Assembly: GCF_043195195.1 (NCBI RefSeq)
Contig: NZ_JBAFWT010000017.1
Location: 1 to 64,000, forward strand
Source of the DNA: NCEH01 sp043195195
GTDB lineage: Bacteria; Pseudomonadota; Alphaproteobacteria; Rhizobiales; Xanthobacteraceae
Direction: 5' to 3'
DNA: 64,000 nt
The notes below the pieces were generated by a model that saw nothing but the letters and a program-made list of their open reading frames with translations, was not told the DNA's origin and searched no databases. Both the position numbers and the translations under genes were made by a program. Shown here in pieces: positions 1 through 8,300 of the stretch. The stretch's first letter is position 1; the number at the start of each line of letters is the position of its first letter.

Positions 1-28
1 ACGAAGTGCTGATAGCTCTTGCAGGGAC

Positions 29-448
29 TCAGCCGGCGAGGCGGAAGGCGATCACCGGCAGGTCATCCATCTTCAGCGTCTCCGCCCTCGCCGGGACCGG
101 CCCCCGCTCGAACAGGGCGCGCAGAGATTCCGGCCGGGCCTCGACGCCAAGGATGATGGCCTGCACGATCGGCCCTTCCCTGAGGCGGAGATGGCCGTAG
201 ACATAGGGAGCCATCTTCTCGAAGCGGGGATGGCAGGCGGGCGTGATGTTGTGCGTGGCGTAGAGCAGGGTCGCCTCGCCGCTCAGCTCGACGCCTTCGA
301 CCTCCCAGCTGCCGCAATGCTCGCAGCATCCGGTCGGCGGGAAGGTCAGCTTGCCGCAGGAGCGGCAACTCGCCGCCCGGAACACGTTCTGCCCCAGTCC
401 TTCATAATACCAGCGAATGGCGCTTGGCTGCTCGGCGACGTCCTGCAT
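29..448 (-). CDS. Zn-ribbon/OB-fold DUF35-family protein
   Basis: Predicted accessory protein of 139 residues that partners a thiolase-fold enzyme. A rubredoxin-like zinc ribbon is visible near the N-terminus (C28-x2-C31 and C41/C42-x2/3-C45), followed by an OB-fold-like half rich in beta strand; this is the DUF35 architecture at its usual length. DUF35 proteins are known to bind thiolase-superfamily partners, and in steroid side-chain degradation (ChsH2 with Ltp2) the pair acts as a retro-aldolase. The ATG lies one base after the stop of the upstream thiolase-like gene, with a GGGAGG ribosome site inside that gene's end, so the two are translationally coupled. The actual substrate cannot be read from the sequence. 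Confidence 0.85.
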   Translation of the reverse strand: MQDVAEQPSAIRWYYEGLGQNVFRAASCRSCGKLTFPPTGCCEHCGSWEVEGVELSGEATLLYATHNITPACHPRFEKMAPYVYGHLRLREGPIVQAIILGVEARPESLRALFERGPVPARAETLKMDDLPVIAFRLAG

Positions 449-449
449 G

Positions 450-1733
450 TCACAGTCCTCCCAGAACGACCACGGTGCCGATCATGGCGTAGCCGTGGGT
501 GTGGATGACGGAAATCTCCGGCGGGCTCGGGATCTGTCGGGCACCGGCCTTGCCGCGCATCTGCAGCACGGCCTCATAGGTATCGCTGCCGGCGCTGGCG
601 CCCCAGGCATGGCCGAAGGCATGGCGGCCGCCATGGGTCGACATCGGCCGGTCGCCGTCGAAGCGCAGCCGCCCGGCGCGTGCCGCGTCGAGGCCGCCGC
701 CCGGCGGCAGGTAGCCGATCGTCTCCGCCGTGCAGAGGCTGGAGATGTGCGAGCAGTCATGGGTGTGCAGATAGTCGATATCCGCCGGCCCGATAGCGGC
801 CATGCCGAAGGCGGCATCGATGGCCCGCCGGTCGAATTCCCAATGGGTGGGGTCCTCGCCGTACCAGGGCAGATCGCTGTAACTGATGCCGAAGCCCTTG
901 AACTCCACCGGCTGCGACTTGCCGTCCCTGGCGAGATCGGCGCGCGTCAGCACCATGGCGGAGGCACCATCGGCGGTGGTCACAAGGCTGAGCAGGCGCG
1001 AGGGCCACGCGACGAACGGGTTGTGCGCGTCCGAGCGCCAGTAGTCGAAGGCATCGGTGAAGCCCTTGTCCGCCGCCCGCTTTTCCAGCGTCTCCTGGAT
1101 GTTGGCCTTTGGGTTTAGCGAGCCGTGCAGGCGCCGCGTGCGGCAGAGCTCGAACATGCCGCGGTCGTAATCCTCGATGGAGATTCCGTATTTGCGGCAG
1201 TAGCCCAGCGCGACCAGCCCGTTATAGGTCGAGAAGATGTCGTAGCCCTGCGGCACGCCATAGGCCTGGTTGACCGCCATGTCGGTCCACAGCCAGGTCT
1301 GCTGATGGGAAATGGGCTCGCGCTCATAGGGGCTGAAGCCCTTGACCTTAGTCCGGGTCGTCTCCAGCCCGTAGACCAGCACGGTGTCATAGACGCCGGC
1401 GGCGATCGACATTGCCGCCAGCGAGGCGCCCACATTGGTGGTCGAGCACTGGGCCTCGAAGTGAACGCCGGCCTTGAACTGGGTGCCGGTCCATTTCGAC
1501 AGCTGGGAATAAGTGCCCGGCACCTGCGAGCTATGCACCATGGCGTTGCCGGCGAAAACCGCATCGACGTCCTGGCCGGTGAGCCCGGCGTCGTCCAGTG
1601 CCTCCTTGACGGCACGGGCGGTCAGTTCCTGGAGGCTGAGCCCCTTGAGTTCCGGCGTTTCCAGCAGGTCGCCGAACCGCGAACAACCGACGCCGGAAAT
1701 GGCCACACGCTCCCTAAGCTTGCTTTCCCTCAT
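450..1733 (-). CDS. Thiolase-superfamily protein (SCP-x/Ltp2-like)
   Basis: A 427-residue protein of the SCP-x/lipid-transfer thiolase branch. The ATG at 1733 is preferred because AAAGGACCTCC precedes it; a further 60 in-frame codons upstream look non-coding. The nucleophile position is occupied by C96 (motif EAQCSTTN), but the usual GHP histidine motif reads GHAWGASAG and the C-terminal Cys-Gly-Gly motif is replaced by HTHGYAMIG, so one cysteine of a true thiolase is absent. Together with the adjacent DUF35 gene this suggests acyl-CoA condensation or retro-aldol chemistry rather than classical thiolysis (inference). It could equally be a non-catalytic acyl-CoA binder. Confidence 0.85.
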   Translation of the reverse strand: MRESKLRERVAISGVGCSRFGDLLETPELKGLSLQELTARAVKEALDDAGLTGQDVDAVFAGNAMVHSSQVPGTYSQLSKWTGTQFKAGVHFEAQCSTTNVGASLAAMSIAAGVYDTVLVYGLETTRTKVKGFSPYEREPISHQQTWLWTDMAVNQAYGVPQGYDIFSTYNGLVALGYCRKYGISIEDYDRGMFELCRTRRLHGSLNPKANIQETLEKRAADKGFTDAFDYWRSDAHNPFVAWPSRLLSLVTTADGASAMVLTRADLARDGKSQPVEFKGFGISYSDLPWYGEDPTHWEFDRRAIDAAFGMAAIGPADIDYLHTHDCSHISSLCTAETIGYLPPGGGLDAARAGRLRFDGDRPMSTHGGRHAFGHAWGASAGSDTYEAVLQMRGKAGARQIPSPPEISVIHTHGYAMIGTVVVLGGL

Positions 1734-1909
1734 GGCGGAGGTCCTTTCATTCACCCGGTGGGCGCACCCGGAGGGTGGGCCGAGCTGTCGGGGAAATCGG
1801 CCACGCCGTATTGTGCGCCGGTCCTGCAGCCCGCCGGAATGGGACGCCTTTCGCGCCGGCACGGTGTTGATGGGGATCAAGGGAAGCGGATAATTCTGTC
1901 CCTGGCCGC

Positions 1910-2572
1910 TCACATGCCGGCAGAGTGCGCGCCGGACGGGAAGCGCGCCAGTGTCGCGACGACTTCCTCATCGCTCACTTGGCTGAAGTCGCGGTAGAAG
2001 CAGCCGATCGCTCCGAACGGTTCCGGCACGTCGAGGCAGATGAGATCGTCCACTTCGGGCCGCAGTTCGGCAATCGCCTCGGCGGGGGCGACGGGGACCG
2101 CCAGCACCAGTTCCGCCGGGCCGCGCTGGCGGACCGCCTGCAACGCCGCCTTCATGGTGGCGCCGGTGGCGATGCCGTCATCGACGACGATCACACTCCT
2201 ACCGACCAGTTCCGCCCGGGCGCGCCCGCCCAGATAGCGGGCCTTGCGGCGCTCGATCTCGGCAAGCTCCTGCCGGCACACGCGCTGGAAATCCGCCTCG
2301 TCGACCGCGGCGCGCGCGAGAATCGCCTCGTTGCGGACGATCACCGGCTCGGCGCCGTCGACCACGGCGCCGATGGCGAGCTCGGACTGCCAGGGCAGGC
2401 CGATCTTGCGCACCAGGATGAGATCGAGCGGCGCGGCAAGGGCCCGCGCGATCTCCGCCGCCACGGGCACGCCGCCGCGCGGCAGCGCCAGCACCACGGG
2501 ACGGCGTGGGCGATAGGCGGCGAGCGCCGCCGCCAGCCGGCGCCCTGCATCGATTCGGTCCGCGAAGATCAT
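1910..2572 (-). CDS. Phosphoribosyltransferase-domain protein
   Basis: A 220-residue type I phosphoribosyltransferase fold. The PRPP-binding loop VIVVDDGIATGATM is at residues 127-140 and an N-terminal LPRGGVPVA loop is at 30-38. The family resembles stand-alone PRTases often annotated only as phosphoribosyltransferase; the hood region does not identify a base. The ATG at 2572 is chosen because GGGGGA lies just upstream; an ATG eight codons earlier is possible. The gene stands alone between the thiolase-like gene and tRNA-Ser, so context gives no substrate. Confidence 0.85.
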   Translation of the reverse strand: MIFADRIDAGRRLAAALAAYRPRRPVVLALPRGGVPVAAEIARALAAPLDLILVRKIGLPWQSELAIGAVVDGAEPVIVRNEAILARAAVDEADFQRVCRQELAEIERRKARYLGGRARAELVGRSVIVVDDGIATGATMKAALQAVRQRGPAELVLAVPVAPAEAIAELRPEVDDLICLDVPEPFGAIGCFYRDFSQVSDEEVVATLARFPSGAHSAGM

Positions 2573-2704
2573 GGGCCATCCCCCCGAGCCTGCCATGTCG
2601 ACCGGCGTGGCGTCCGGCTCGCATGCTCGGAACGCGGGCCGAGTCGAACATTGACCGGCGTCAAGGGCAAGGCGCGCCTAGGCGTGCCCAGTTTGGGACT
2701 GAAA

Positions 2705-2796
2705 TGGCGGAGACGGAGGGATTCGAACCCTCGAGACCCTTTTGGGGGTCTGCTCATTTAGCAAACGAGTGCCTTCAGCCTCTCGGCCACGTCTCC
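2705..2796 (-). tRNA. tRNA-Ser(GCU)
   Basis: Class II tRNA read on the minus strand. The acceptor stem GGAGACG pairs with CGTCTCC, followed by discriminator G and an encoded CCA (2705-2708 in complement). The anticodon stem CTCGT/ATGAG encloses loop TTGCTAA with anticodon GCT. A long variable arm (AGACCC/GGGTCT) and a T-loop GGTTCGAATCC are present, as expected for serine tRNAs. No integrase or duplicated 3' end lies nearby, so there is no sign that it serves as an attachment site here. Confidence 0.97.
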
Positions 2797-2860
2797 ATTG
2801 CGCCCACGTATGCCGAACCGAGGACGGCTTTGCAAGCCGCCCTCGCCCTTCCCCCCGGAA

Positions 2861-3271
2861 TTAAGTGCCGGCGTAGGATTTCTCTTCCACGATCAGCGAG
2901 CCGGAGCGCGCGTTGATCTCGCGCTTGATGGCCGCGCGTCGGTCGTTGGTCACATAGACCGCCCGCGCCAGCTCCACGAATTGCGCGTCGAAGCGCTGCT
3001 CGACCTCCAGTTCGCGCAGGGCGTCCTCGATCTCCCAGAGCGCCTCGTTCACGCTCTTGATGTCGGCGGTGAGCGCCTCAAAACCCTCCGACAGCCCATG
3101 CGCCGCGCGCAGGCGCGACAGGGCGGTGAGTTCGTGCGTCACGTTCGCCAGCTTGGCCGGATCGGCAATGCGGGCCGCCTTGATCTCGAGGATCGTGATC
3201 TTGTCGATCAATTCCCCCGCCGAAATGGGGGCGAGGATTTCCACCGGCGCCGCCGCCTCACTTGGATTCAT
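2861..3271 (-). CDS. DUF6165 family protein
   Basis: A 136-residue, largely helical, charged soluble protein with no signal peptide or membrane segment. Its N-terminal EILAPISAGELIDKITILEIK block is typical of DUF6165, a family without assigned function. The start ATG overlaps the last 14 bases of the upstream TPR-glycosyltransferase gene, implying translational coupling and probably a shared pathway. The family is seen near TPR/glycosyltransferase genes, so a role in glycan modification is plausible but is inference. Confidence 0.85.
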   Translation of the reverse strand: MNPSEAAAPVEILAPISAGELIDKITILEIKAARIADPAKLANVTHELTALSRLRAAHGLSEGFEALTADIKSVNEALWEIEDALRELEVEQRFDAQFVELARAVYVTNDRRAAIKREINARSGSLIVEEKSYAGT

Positions 3272-5249
3272 GATTCTCCGCCTTGCCCATCTGAACGCCC
3301 GCCGCGATGGCGGTGAAGACGCCGCCCCATTGTCCCGGCTGGCCCTGCCGTACCGTGCGCACGGAGGGGTAGAAGAGGTTTTCCGGCCCCTCGCCGCCGA
3401 ACGCGAAATGGGTTTCGCCGCCTGCCGCGACGAAGACCGGCCGGTTCATCGCCCCCGCCAGATGCGCCAAAGGCGCATCGACGCTGACGATGAGATCGAG
3501 ATGATGGATCAAGCCCGCACTGTCGAGGAACGTGCCGTCGGCGTCGAAATCGCTCTCCAGGCGCAGGATCTTGCCGCGGAAGGAGACATGATCCATCTGC
3601 GCCGCCGCCGGGCCCTGCTGAAGCGCTACCAGGCGCACGCCGTCGAGCGCCGCCAGCGGGCCGAAGGCTTCCAGCGGCACGCTGCGCAAGGGGTCGATGC
3701 GGCCGGCATCCTCGCTCTGCCAATGGATGCCGATCACGAGATCGCCAGCGGACCGCGCATGGCTCCAGGCCGAGCGGCGGTCGGGCGGCGCCTGCAGATA
3801 GGGCACCTGCGGCCATAGGCTGGGATCGGGCGCGATCAGATGCGGCAGGCTCCCGAGGGCGACGCCGATCACCCCCTCCTGCGCCGGATCGATCTCGGCC
3901 GGGTCGGACACCACGCGCACACGCGGATCCACATTGGCGAACAGTGCCGCGTGCGCGGCGTCGGCGACCAGCAGGCGCGGTTCGATCCCGCGATCCGCCA
4001 GCACCGGCAGCAAGCGGACCAAGGCGAGCGTGTCGGAAAGGCTCTCCCCTGCGCTCACCACCAGCGCGGGCGGGCTTCCGGTTCCATCCCAGATGCCGAT
4101 GTTGCGCGCGGCGAGGCGGGCACGAGCGCCCTGCGCGGCCGCGTCCAGCGCCGCCCATCCCTCGGGCCACGCGGCGCGGGACAGTGCCTCGCCGGCCTTT
4201 GCCTCAAGCACACGGGCATTGTGGGGGTCGAGATGCAGGGCCTTGGCGAGGGTGGCTCGACCATCATCACGCGCGCCGAGATAGGCCTGGAGCCGCGCCC
4301 GCGCCAGCAATGCTTCGGTGAAGGGCGGCTCGACCGCCAGCATGGCATCGAGATCCTCAAGTGCGCCTTCGGCCTCGCCGAGACCCTCGCGGGCCATGGC
4401 ACGCTCGAACAGCGCCGCAGGGTTGGACGCGGCCGCCTCCAGCACCGCGTCGGCCTGCGCGCACGCGGCCGCAAAGGCGCCGAGGCGGCGCAGGATGAAA
4501 GCGTAGCGCAGACGCAAATCGGGCCGTTGCGGCGCCCGCGTCACGGCCTGCTCATAGGCCGCGGCGGCACCCTCCATGTCGCCGAGGACGAAGCAGCATT
4601 CGCCGAGCAGATGATGGCCATCGACGAAATCCGGGGCGAGCTTGATCGCGTGAAGCGCGACAACCTTCGCCGCAGCGGGATCGCCCTTGCCGAGGAGAAT
4701 GAACCCCTTGTTGACAGGATGGATCGGCGACCAGGGTTGAAGCTCCAGCAGGCGCTCGCAATCCGCCAAGGCGGCATCGACATGCCCGGCCTGGACCAGC
4801 GCCACCGAGCGATTGGCGAGCGCTTCCACCGCCAGCGGATCGCGTTCGAGAACCCGCGTATAGGCTTTAGCGGCGGCCTCGTGCCGACCGAGGGCGCCGA
4901 GCGCGTTGGCGGCCTGGAAATGCGCCTCGCCCAATTGGGGGGCAAGCTTGATGGCCCGCTCGGCGGCGGCCAGCGCCTTTTCGAATTGGCCTACGCCCTG
5001 GAGCGCCACGGCCAGCAAAATCGCGGCGTTCGGATCCTTGGGCACCATGTTGGCGGTGCGGCGCGCGTTCGGCAGCGCCTCCTCGGGGCGACCGGCCTGA
5101 ATGAGGGCCATGGCCAGCATGCGGTGCGCATCCACCAGCGAGGGCTGGAGCTGCACCGCGAGGCGAAAGCCCTCGATAGCCTTATCGACCTGTCCGGCCC
5201 TGGCGAATGCGGCCGCCTGGCCGAGAATGGTGCGCGGATCGGGCGACAT
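3258..5249 (-). CDS. TPR-repeat protein with degenerate GT9-like domain
   Basis: A 663-residue cytoplasmic protein. Roughly the first 390 residues are tandem tetratricopeptide repeats (about ten units with A-x3-G/A spacing). The C-terminal ~270 residues form a Rossmann-type heptosyltransferase-like fold ending in the conserved SVDAPLAHLAGAMNRP segment and a YPSVRTVRQ block. Relatives are annotated as TPR glycosyltransferases of flagellin, capsule or LPS loci, but the sugar donor cannot be inferred. The ATG at 5249 has GAGGAG upstream; the 33 preceding codons look non-coding. It overlaps the DUF6165 gene downstream. Confidence 0.85.
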   Translation of the reverse strand: MSPDPRTILGQAAAFARAGQVDKAIEGFRLAVQLQPSLVDAHRMLAMALIQAGRPEEALPNARRTANMVPKDPNAAILLAVALQGVGQFEKALAAAERAIKLAPQLGEAHFQAANALGALGRHEAAAKAYTRVLERDPLAVEALANRSVALVQAGHVDAALADCERLLELQPWSPIHPVNKGFILLGKGDPAAAKVVALHAIKLAPDFVDGHHLLGECCFVLGDMEGAAAAYEQAVTRAPQRPDLRLRYAFILRRLGAFAAACAQADAVLEAAASNPAALFERAMAREGLGEAEGALEDLDAMLAVEPPFTEALLARARLQAYLGARDDGRATLAKALHLDPHNARVLEAKAGEALSRAAWPEGWAALDAAAQGARARLAARNIGIWDGTGSPPALVVSAGESLSDTLALVRLLPVLADRGIEPRLLVADAAHAALFANVDPRVRVVSDPAEIDPAQEGVIGVALGSLPHLIAPDPSLWPQVPYLQAPPDRRSAWSHARSAGDLVIGIHWQSEDAGRIDPLRSVPLEAFGPLAALDGVRLVALQQGPAAAQMDHVSFRGKILRLESDFDADGTFLDSAGLIHHLDLIVSVDAPLAHLAGAMNRPVFVAAGGETHFAFGGEGPENLFYPSVRTVRQGQPGQWGGVFTAIAAGVQMGKAENHESK

Positions 5250-5371
5250 GGGTGAAGAAGCTCCTCGACCGTGCCGCACTAGGTCCTGGCGCCCGCGTGA
5301 CTTCGGCGCGGGCGGTGCGGCGGTCGCATCTAAGCCGACCCCGCGCAAAAAGCGAGAGGCGGCTGACGACC

Positions 5372-6076
5372 TCAGCGCGCGCGCTGGCCGAACAGGATGC
5401 TATAGGCTTCCTTGTCCTTGGAGAGGTCCGGCTTGCGCTCCTCGGCGCTGACGGCAAGCCCGCGCTGCACGGCGGGACGCATCTTCACGGTCTCCAGCCA
5501 GCGCTGGAAATGCGGGAATTCCTCGATCTTCTGCCCCTGCCGCTCCCACAGCTTGGCCCAGCCCACACAGGCCATGTCGGCGATGGAATAGTCGCCGGCC
5601 AGGAACTCGCGATCCTTGAGGCGAGTGTTCATCACGCCGTACAGGCGGTGCACCTCATTGGTGTAGCGGTCGATCGCATAAGGGATCTTTTCTGGGGCAT
5701 AGATGCGGAAATGATGAGCTTGGCCGGCCATCGGCCCGAGGCCGCCCATCTGCCAGAACAGCCATTCCTCCACCGCCACCCGCTTGCGTTCCTCGGCGGG
5801 ATAGAACTTGCCGGTCTTGCGGCCGAGATACTGGAGAATGGCCCCCGATTCGAACACCGAGATCGGCTGTCCGTCGGGGCCGTTGGGATCGAGAATGGCG
5901 GGGATCTTGTTGTTGGGTGAAATCGTCAGAAAATCCGGCTTGAACTGGTCGCCCTTGCCGATGTTCACCAGCTTCACGCTATAGGGCAGTTCGCACTCTT
6001 CGAGCATGATGGCGATCTTCCACCCATTGGGCGTCGGCCAGTAATGAAGCTCGATGGGCTGCTGGATTTCGGCCAT
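5372..6076 (-). CDS. Glutathione S-transferase, YghU-like
   Basis: A 234-residue cytosolic GST. The thioredoxin-like N-terminal half carries PTPNGWKIAIMLEE and the glutathione-binding motif SPNNKIPAI followed by FESGAILQYL; the all-helical C-terminal half has the conserved DYSIADMACVGW N-capping motif. The family includes disulfide-bond oxidoreductases of the YfcG/YghU type. The ATG at 6076 is preferred because GGGGAG sits eight bases upstream; a GTG at 6091 would place that ribosome site inside the gene. Single gene, divergent from the TRAP operon. Confidence 0.9.
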   Translation of the reverse strand: MAEIQQPIELHYWPTPNGWKIAIMLEECELPYSVKLVNIGKGDQFKPDFLTISPNNKIPAILDPNGPDGQPISVFESGAILQYLGRKTGKFYPAEERKRVAVEEWLFWQMGGLGPMAGQAHHFRIYAPEKIPYAIDRYTNEVHRLYGVMNTRLKDREFLAGDYSIADMACVGWAKLWERQGQKIEEFPHFQRWLETVKMRPAVQRGLAVSAEERKPDLSKDKEAYSILFGQRAR

Positions 6077-6395
6077 ATGTATGCTCCCCACTCAACCGGG
6101 AAGACCCGGCGAAGGCGCATACAGGTATTCCGCCTCGCGCGTGACGGCAAGCGGCGCACCCGCGCGCGTGCCAGGACGGAACGGCGAAAGTGCGCCCAAC
6201 CGCCGCGCGCCCGGCCGCAAAACACCTCGGATCGGGCGCCGAACGGCACGTGCGCGTAATATTTTTGGTCCCCTTCCACTAAAGTCTATTGCCGTATGGG
6301 TATGACGTAGCGTCTGCTAGGACGTTACGTGGGGAATGGTGCGCCAACACCGCTATTGGTTCCAAAGAGAACCGTACCCCCTTAGGGAGGATACA
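6077..6395. promoter_or_regulatory. Divergent intergenic region with promoter and dyad
   Basis: 319 bases between the GST and TRAP operon starts. On the plus strand a possible promoter reads TTGGTC (6265-6270), 16-base spacer, TATTGC (6287-6292). Thirteen bases further on is an inverted repeat ACGTAGCGTC (6305-6314), six-base spacer, GACGTTACGT (6321-6330), with one mismatch between arms. The dyad sits where a repressor would block initiation of the TRAP operon. The promoter call is weaker than the dyad. No RNA gene or small coding frame is evident. Confidence 0.45.
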
Positions 6396-7526
6396 GTGAC
6401 CGACACTTCCAAAGTGAATGAACCCGTGCGCCCCTCGCGGCGCGGCTTCCTCACGGCAGCGGCCGCAACCGCCGCCGGAGCGACCTTGATCGCCGCTCCC
6501 GCCGTCCATGCCCAGGCGCCAATCAAGCTGAAGTTCCAGTCCACCTGGCCCAACAAGGACATCTTCCATGAATATGCGGGCGACTTCGTCCGCTATGTGA
6601 ACCAGATGGCCGGCGGGCGCATCGAGCTGGAACTGCTCGCGGCCGGCGCTGTGGTCCCGGCCTTCCAGGTCCTGGACGCGGTCTCGTCCGGCATCATCGA
6701 CGGCGGCCACGGCGTGTCCGCCTATTGGTACGGCAAGAACAAGGCGTTCTCGCTGTTCGGCACCGCCCCGGCCTTCGGCTGGGATGCCGACGAACTTCTG
6801 GGCTGGATCCGGTTCGGCGGCGGCCAGCAGCTTTATGATGAGCTGACGCAGAACATCCTCAAGCTGAACGTGATCGGCCTGCTCTCCGGCCCCATGCCGG
6901 CGCAGCCGCTCGGCTGGTTCAAGACCGAGATCAGCAACCCCGACCAGTTGAAGGGCATGAAATACCGCACGGTGGGTCTCGCGGCCGACCTTTCGAAGGA
7001 AATGGGCATCGCGGTCACCATCCTGCCGGGCGGCGAAATCGTCCCGGCCATGGATCGCGGCCTGATCGAGGGCGCGGAATTCAACAACCCCTCGTCCGAC
7101 ACCGTGCTCGGCTTCCCCGACGTCGCGAAGGTCTACATGGTCCAGTCCTATCACCAGGCGCTGGAATGCTTCGAGATCCTGTTCAACAAGGCGAAGTTCG
7201 ACAGCATGCCCAAGGACGTGCAGGCGATCATCCGCGGCGCGGCCGATGCGGCCTCCTCCGAGATGATGTGGAAGGCGCAGGACCGCTATTCGAAGGACCT
7301 GGAAGCCCTCAAGGCGCGCGGGGTCAAGGTGATCCCAACACCCAAGTCGGTGCTCGAAGCCCAGCTCAACGCCTGGGATAAGGTGATCGCCAACCTGTCG
7401 GTCGACCCGTTCTTCAAGAAGGTCGTCGACAGCCAGATGGCGTGGGCCAAGCGGGTGGTCGGTTTCCGCCTGCAGTACGAGCCCGATAGCGCGCTCGCCT
7501 ACAACCACTTCTTCCAGAAGGCCTGA
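6396..7526 (+). CDS. dctP: TRAP transporter periplasmic solute receptor DctP
   Basis: A 376-residue periplasmic binding protein of a tripartite TRAP transporter. A twin-arginine signal peptide is visible (SRRGFLT at 14-20, then an Ala-rich hydrophobic stretch and a VHAQA cleavage site), so folded export via Tat is likely. The mature part matches the TakP/DctP type used for keto-acid and other carboxylate ligands. The GTG at 6396 has AGGGAGG five bases upstream and is preferred over an ATG 20 codons earlier. It is followed by the DctQ and DctM membrane subunits; a strong hairpin lies between dctP and dctQ. Confidence 0.93.
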   Translation: MTDTSKVNEPVRPSRRGFLTAAAATAAGATLIAAPAVHAQAPIKLKFQSTWPNKDIFHEYAGDFVRYVNQMAGGRIELELLAAGAVVPAFQVLDAVSSGIIDGGHGVSAYWYGKNKAFSLFGTAPAFGWDADELLGWIRFGGGQQLYDELTQNILKLNVIGLLSGPMPAQPLGWFKTEISNPDQLKGMKYRTVGLAADLSKEMGIAVTILPGGEIVPAMDRGLIEGAEFNNPSSDTVLGFPDVAKVYMVQSYHQALECFEILFNKAKFDSMPKDVQAIIRGAADAASSEMMWKAQDRYSKDLEALKARGVKVIPTPKSVLEAQLNAWDKVIANLSVDPFFKKVVDSQMAWAKRVVGFRLQYEPDSALAYNHFFQKA

Positions 7527-7577
7527 TACCGGCGCGGCGCGGGTTCCGCACGCCGCATCGTCCTGCCTGCAAACGCC

Positions 7578-7604
7578 CGTCCATGGCGGCCAACGCCATG
7601 GACG
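7578..7604 (+). terminator. dctP-dctQ intergenic hairpin
   Basis: A perfect 11-bp stem, CGTCCATGGCG (7578-7588) and CGCCATGGACG (7594-7604), with a five-base loop. No U-tract follows, so it is unlikely to be a full intrinsic terminator. It starts 51 bases after the dctP stop and 97 bases before dctQ, where 3'-end stabilisation or partial attenuation would raise binding-protein output over the membrane subunits. Confidence 0.6.
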
Positions 7605-7700
7605 GTTCCGTTCATGCGGGCCGTGCGCGTGTGTGACGAGCCGTTCGCCGCCAAGGATATCGGGTCGCAGTCACGGCCGCCGTAGCGGAGACCATACGCA

Positions 7701-8300
7701 ATGCAAGCGTTTTTGATCGGTATAGATCGATTTAATACCTTCGTCGGCAAGCTTTTCGCATGGGTCATCGTCATTCTGACGCTTGCCATCTGCTACGAGG
7801 TGTTCTGCAGATACGTGCTGCGGGCGCCCACGTCCTGGGCCTATGACGTGTCCTACATGCTGTACGGCACGCTGTTCATGATGGCAGGCGCATACACCCT
7901 CTCCCGCAACGGCCACGTGCGCGGCGACTTCCTCTATCGCAACTGGCCGCCGAAGCGCCAGGCGGCGGTGGATCTGGTGCTTTACTTCCTGTTCTTCTTC
8001 CCCGGCATCCTCGCGCTGGTCTATTCCGGCTGGGGCTATTTCTATCTGTCCTACCTGCTCAACGAACATTCCTCCTTCTCCCCCGACGGGCCGATCATCT
8101 GGCCGTTCAAGGGGCTCATCCCCATTACCGGCGTGCTCATGTTCATGCAGGGCGTGGTGGAGGTGATCCGCTGCATCATCACCCTGCGCACCGGCATATG
8201 GCCCGACCGGCTGCACGACGTGGAGGAAATGGAAAAACTCATTCTCGATGAAGCCGCCAACAAGGCGGATGCCGAGGCGATCGGCCGGGGGGCGCTGTGA
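7701..8300 (+). CDS. dctQ: TRAP transporter small membrane subunit DctQ
   Basis: A 199-residue inner-membrane protein with four predicted hydrophobic helices and the DctQ hallmark region around FCRYVLRAPTSWAYDVS in the first third. It assembles with DctM to form the transport unit that takes substrate from DctP using the sodium or proton gradient. GGAG lies upstream of the ATG at a rather long distance. Its stop codon overlaps the dctM start, so the two membrane subunits are coupled. Confidence 0.92.
   Translation: MQAFLIGIDRFNTFVGKLFAWVIVILTLAICYEVFCRYVLRAPTSWAYDVSYMLYGTLFMMAGAYTLSRNGHVRGDFLYRNWPPKRQAAVDLVLYFLFFFPGILALVYSGWGYFYLSYLLNEHSSFSPDGPIIWPFKGLIPITGVLMFMQGVVEVIRCIITLRTGIWPDRLHDVEEMEKLILDEAANKADAEAIGRGAL

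Noticed and set aside
2705..2796. tRNA-Ser as a possible integration site
   Set aside because: No integrase, direct repeat of the 3' end or compositional break is seen on either side.
3840..5255. A 471-codon frame on the plus strand
   Set aside because: It is antisense to the TPR repeats; the periodic repeat structure produces open antisense frames.
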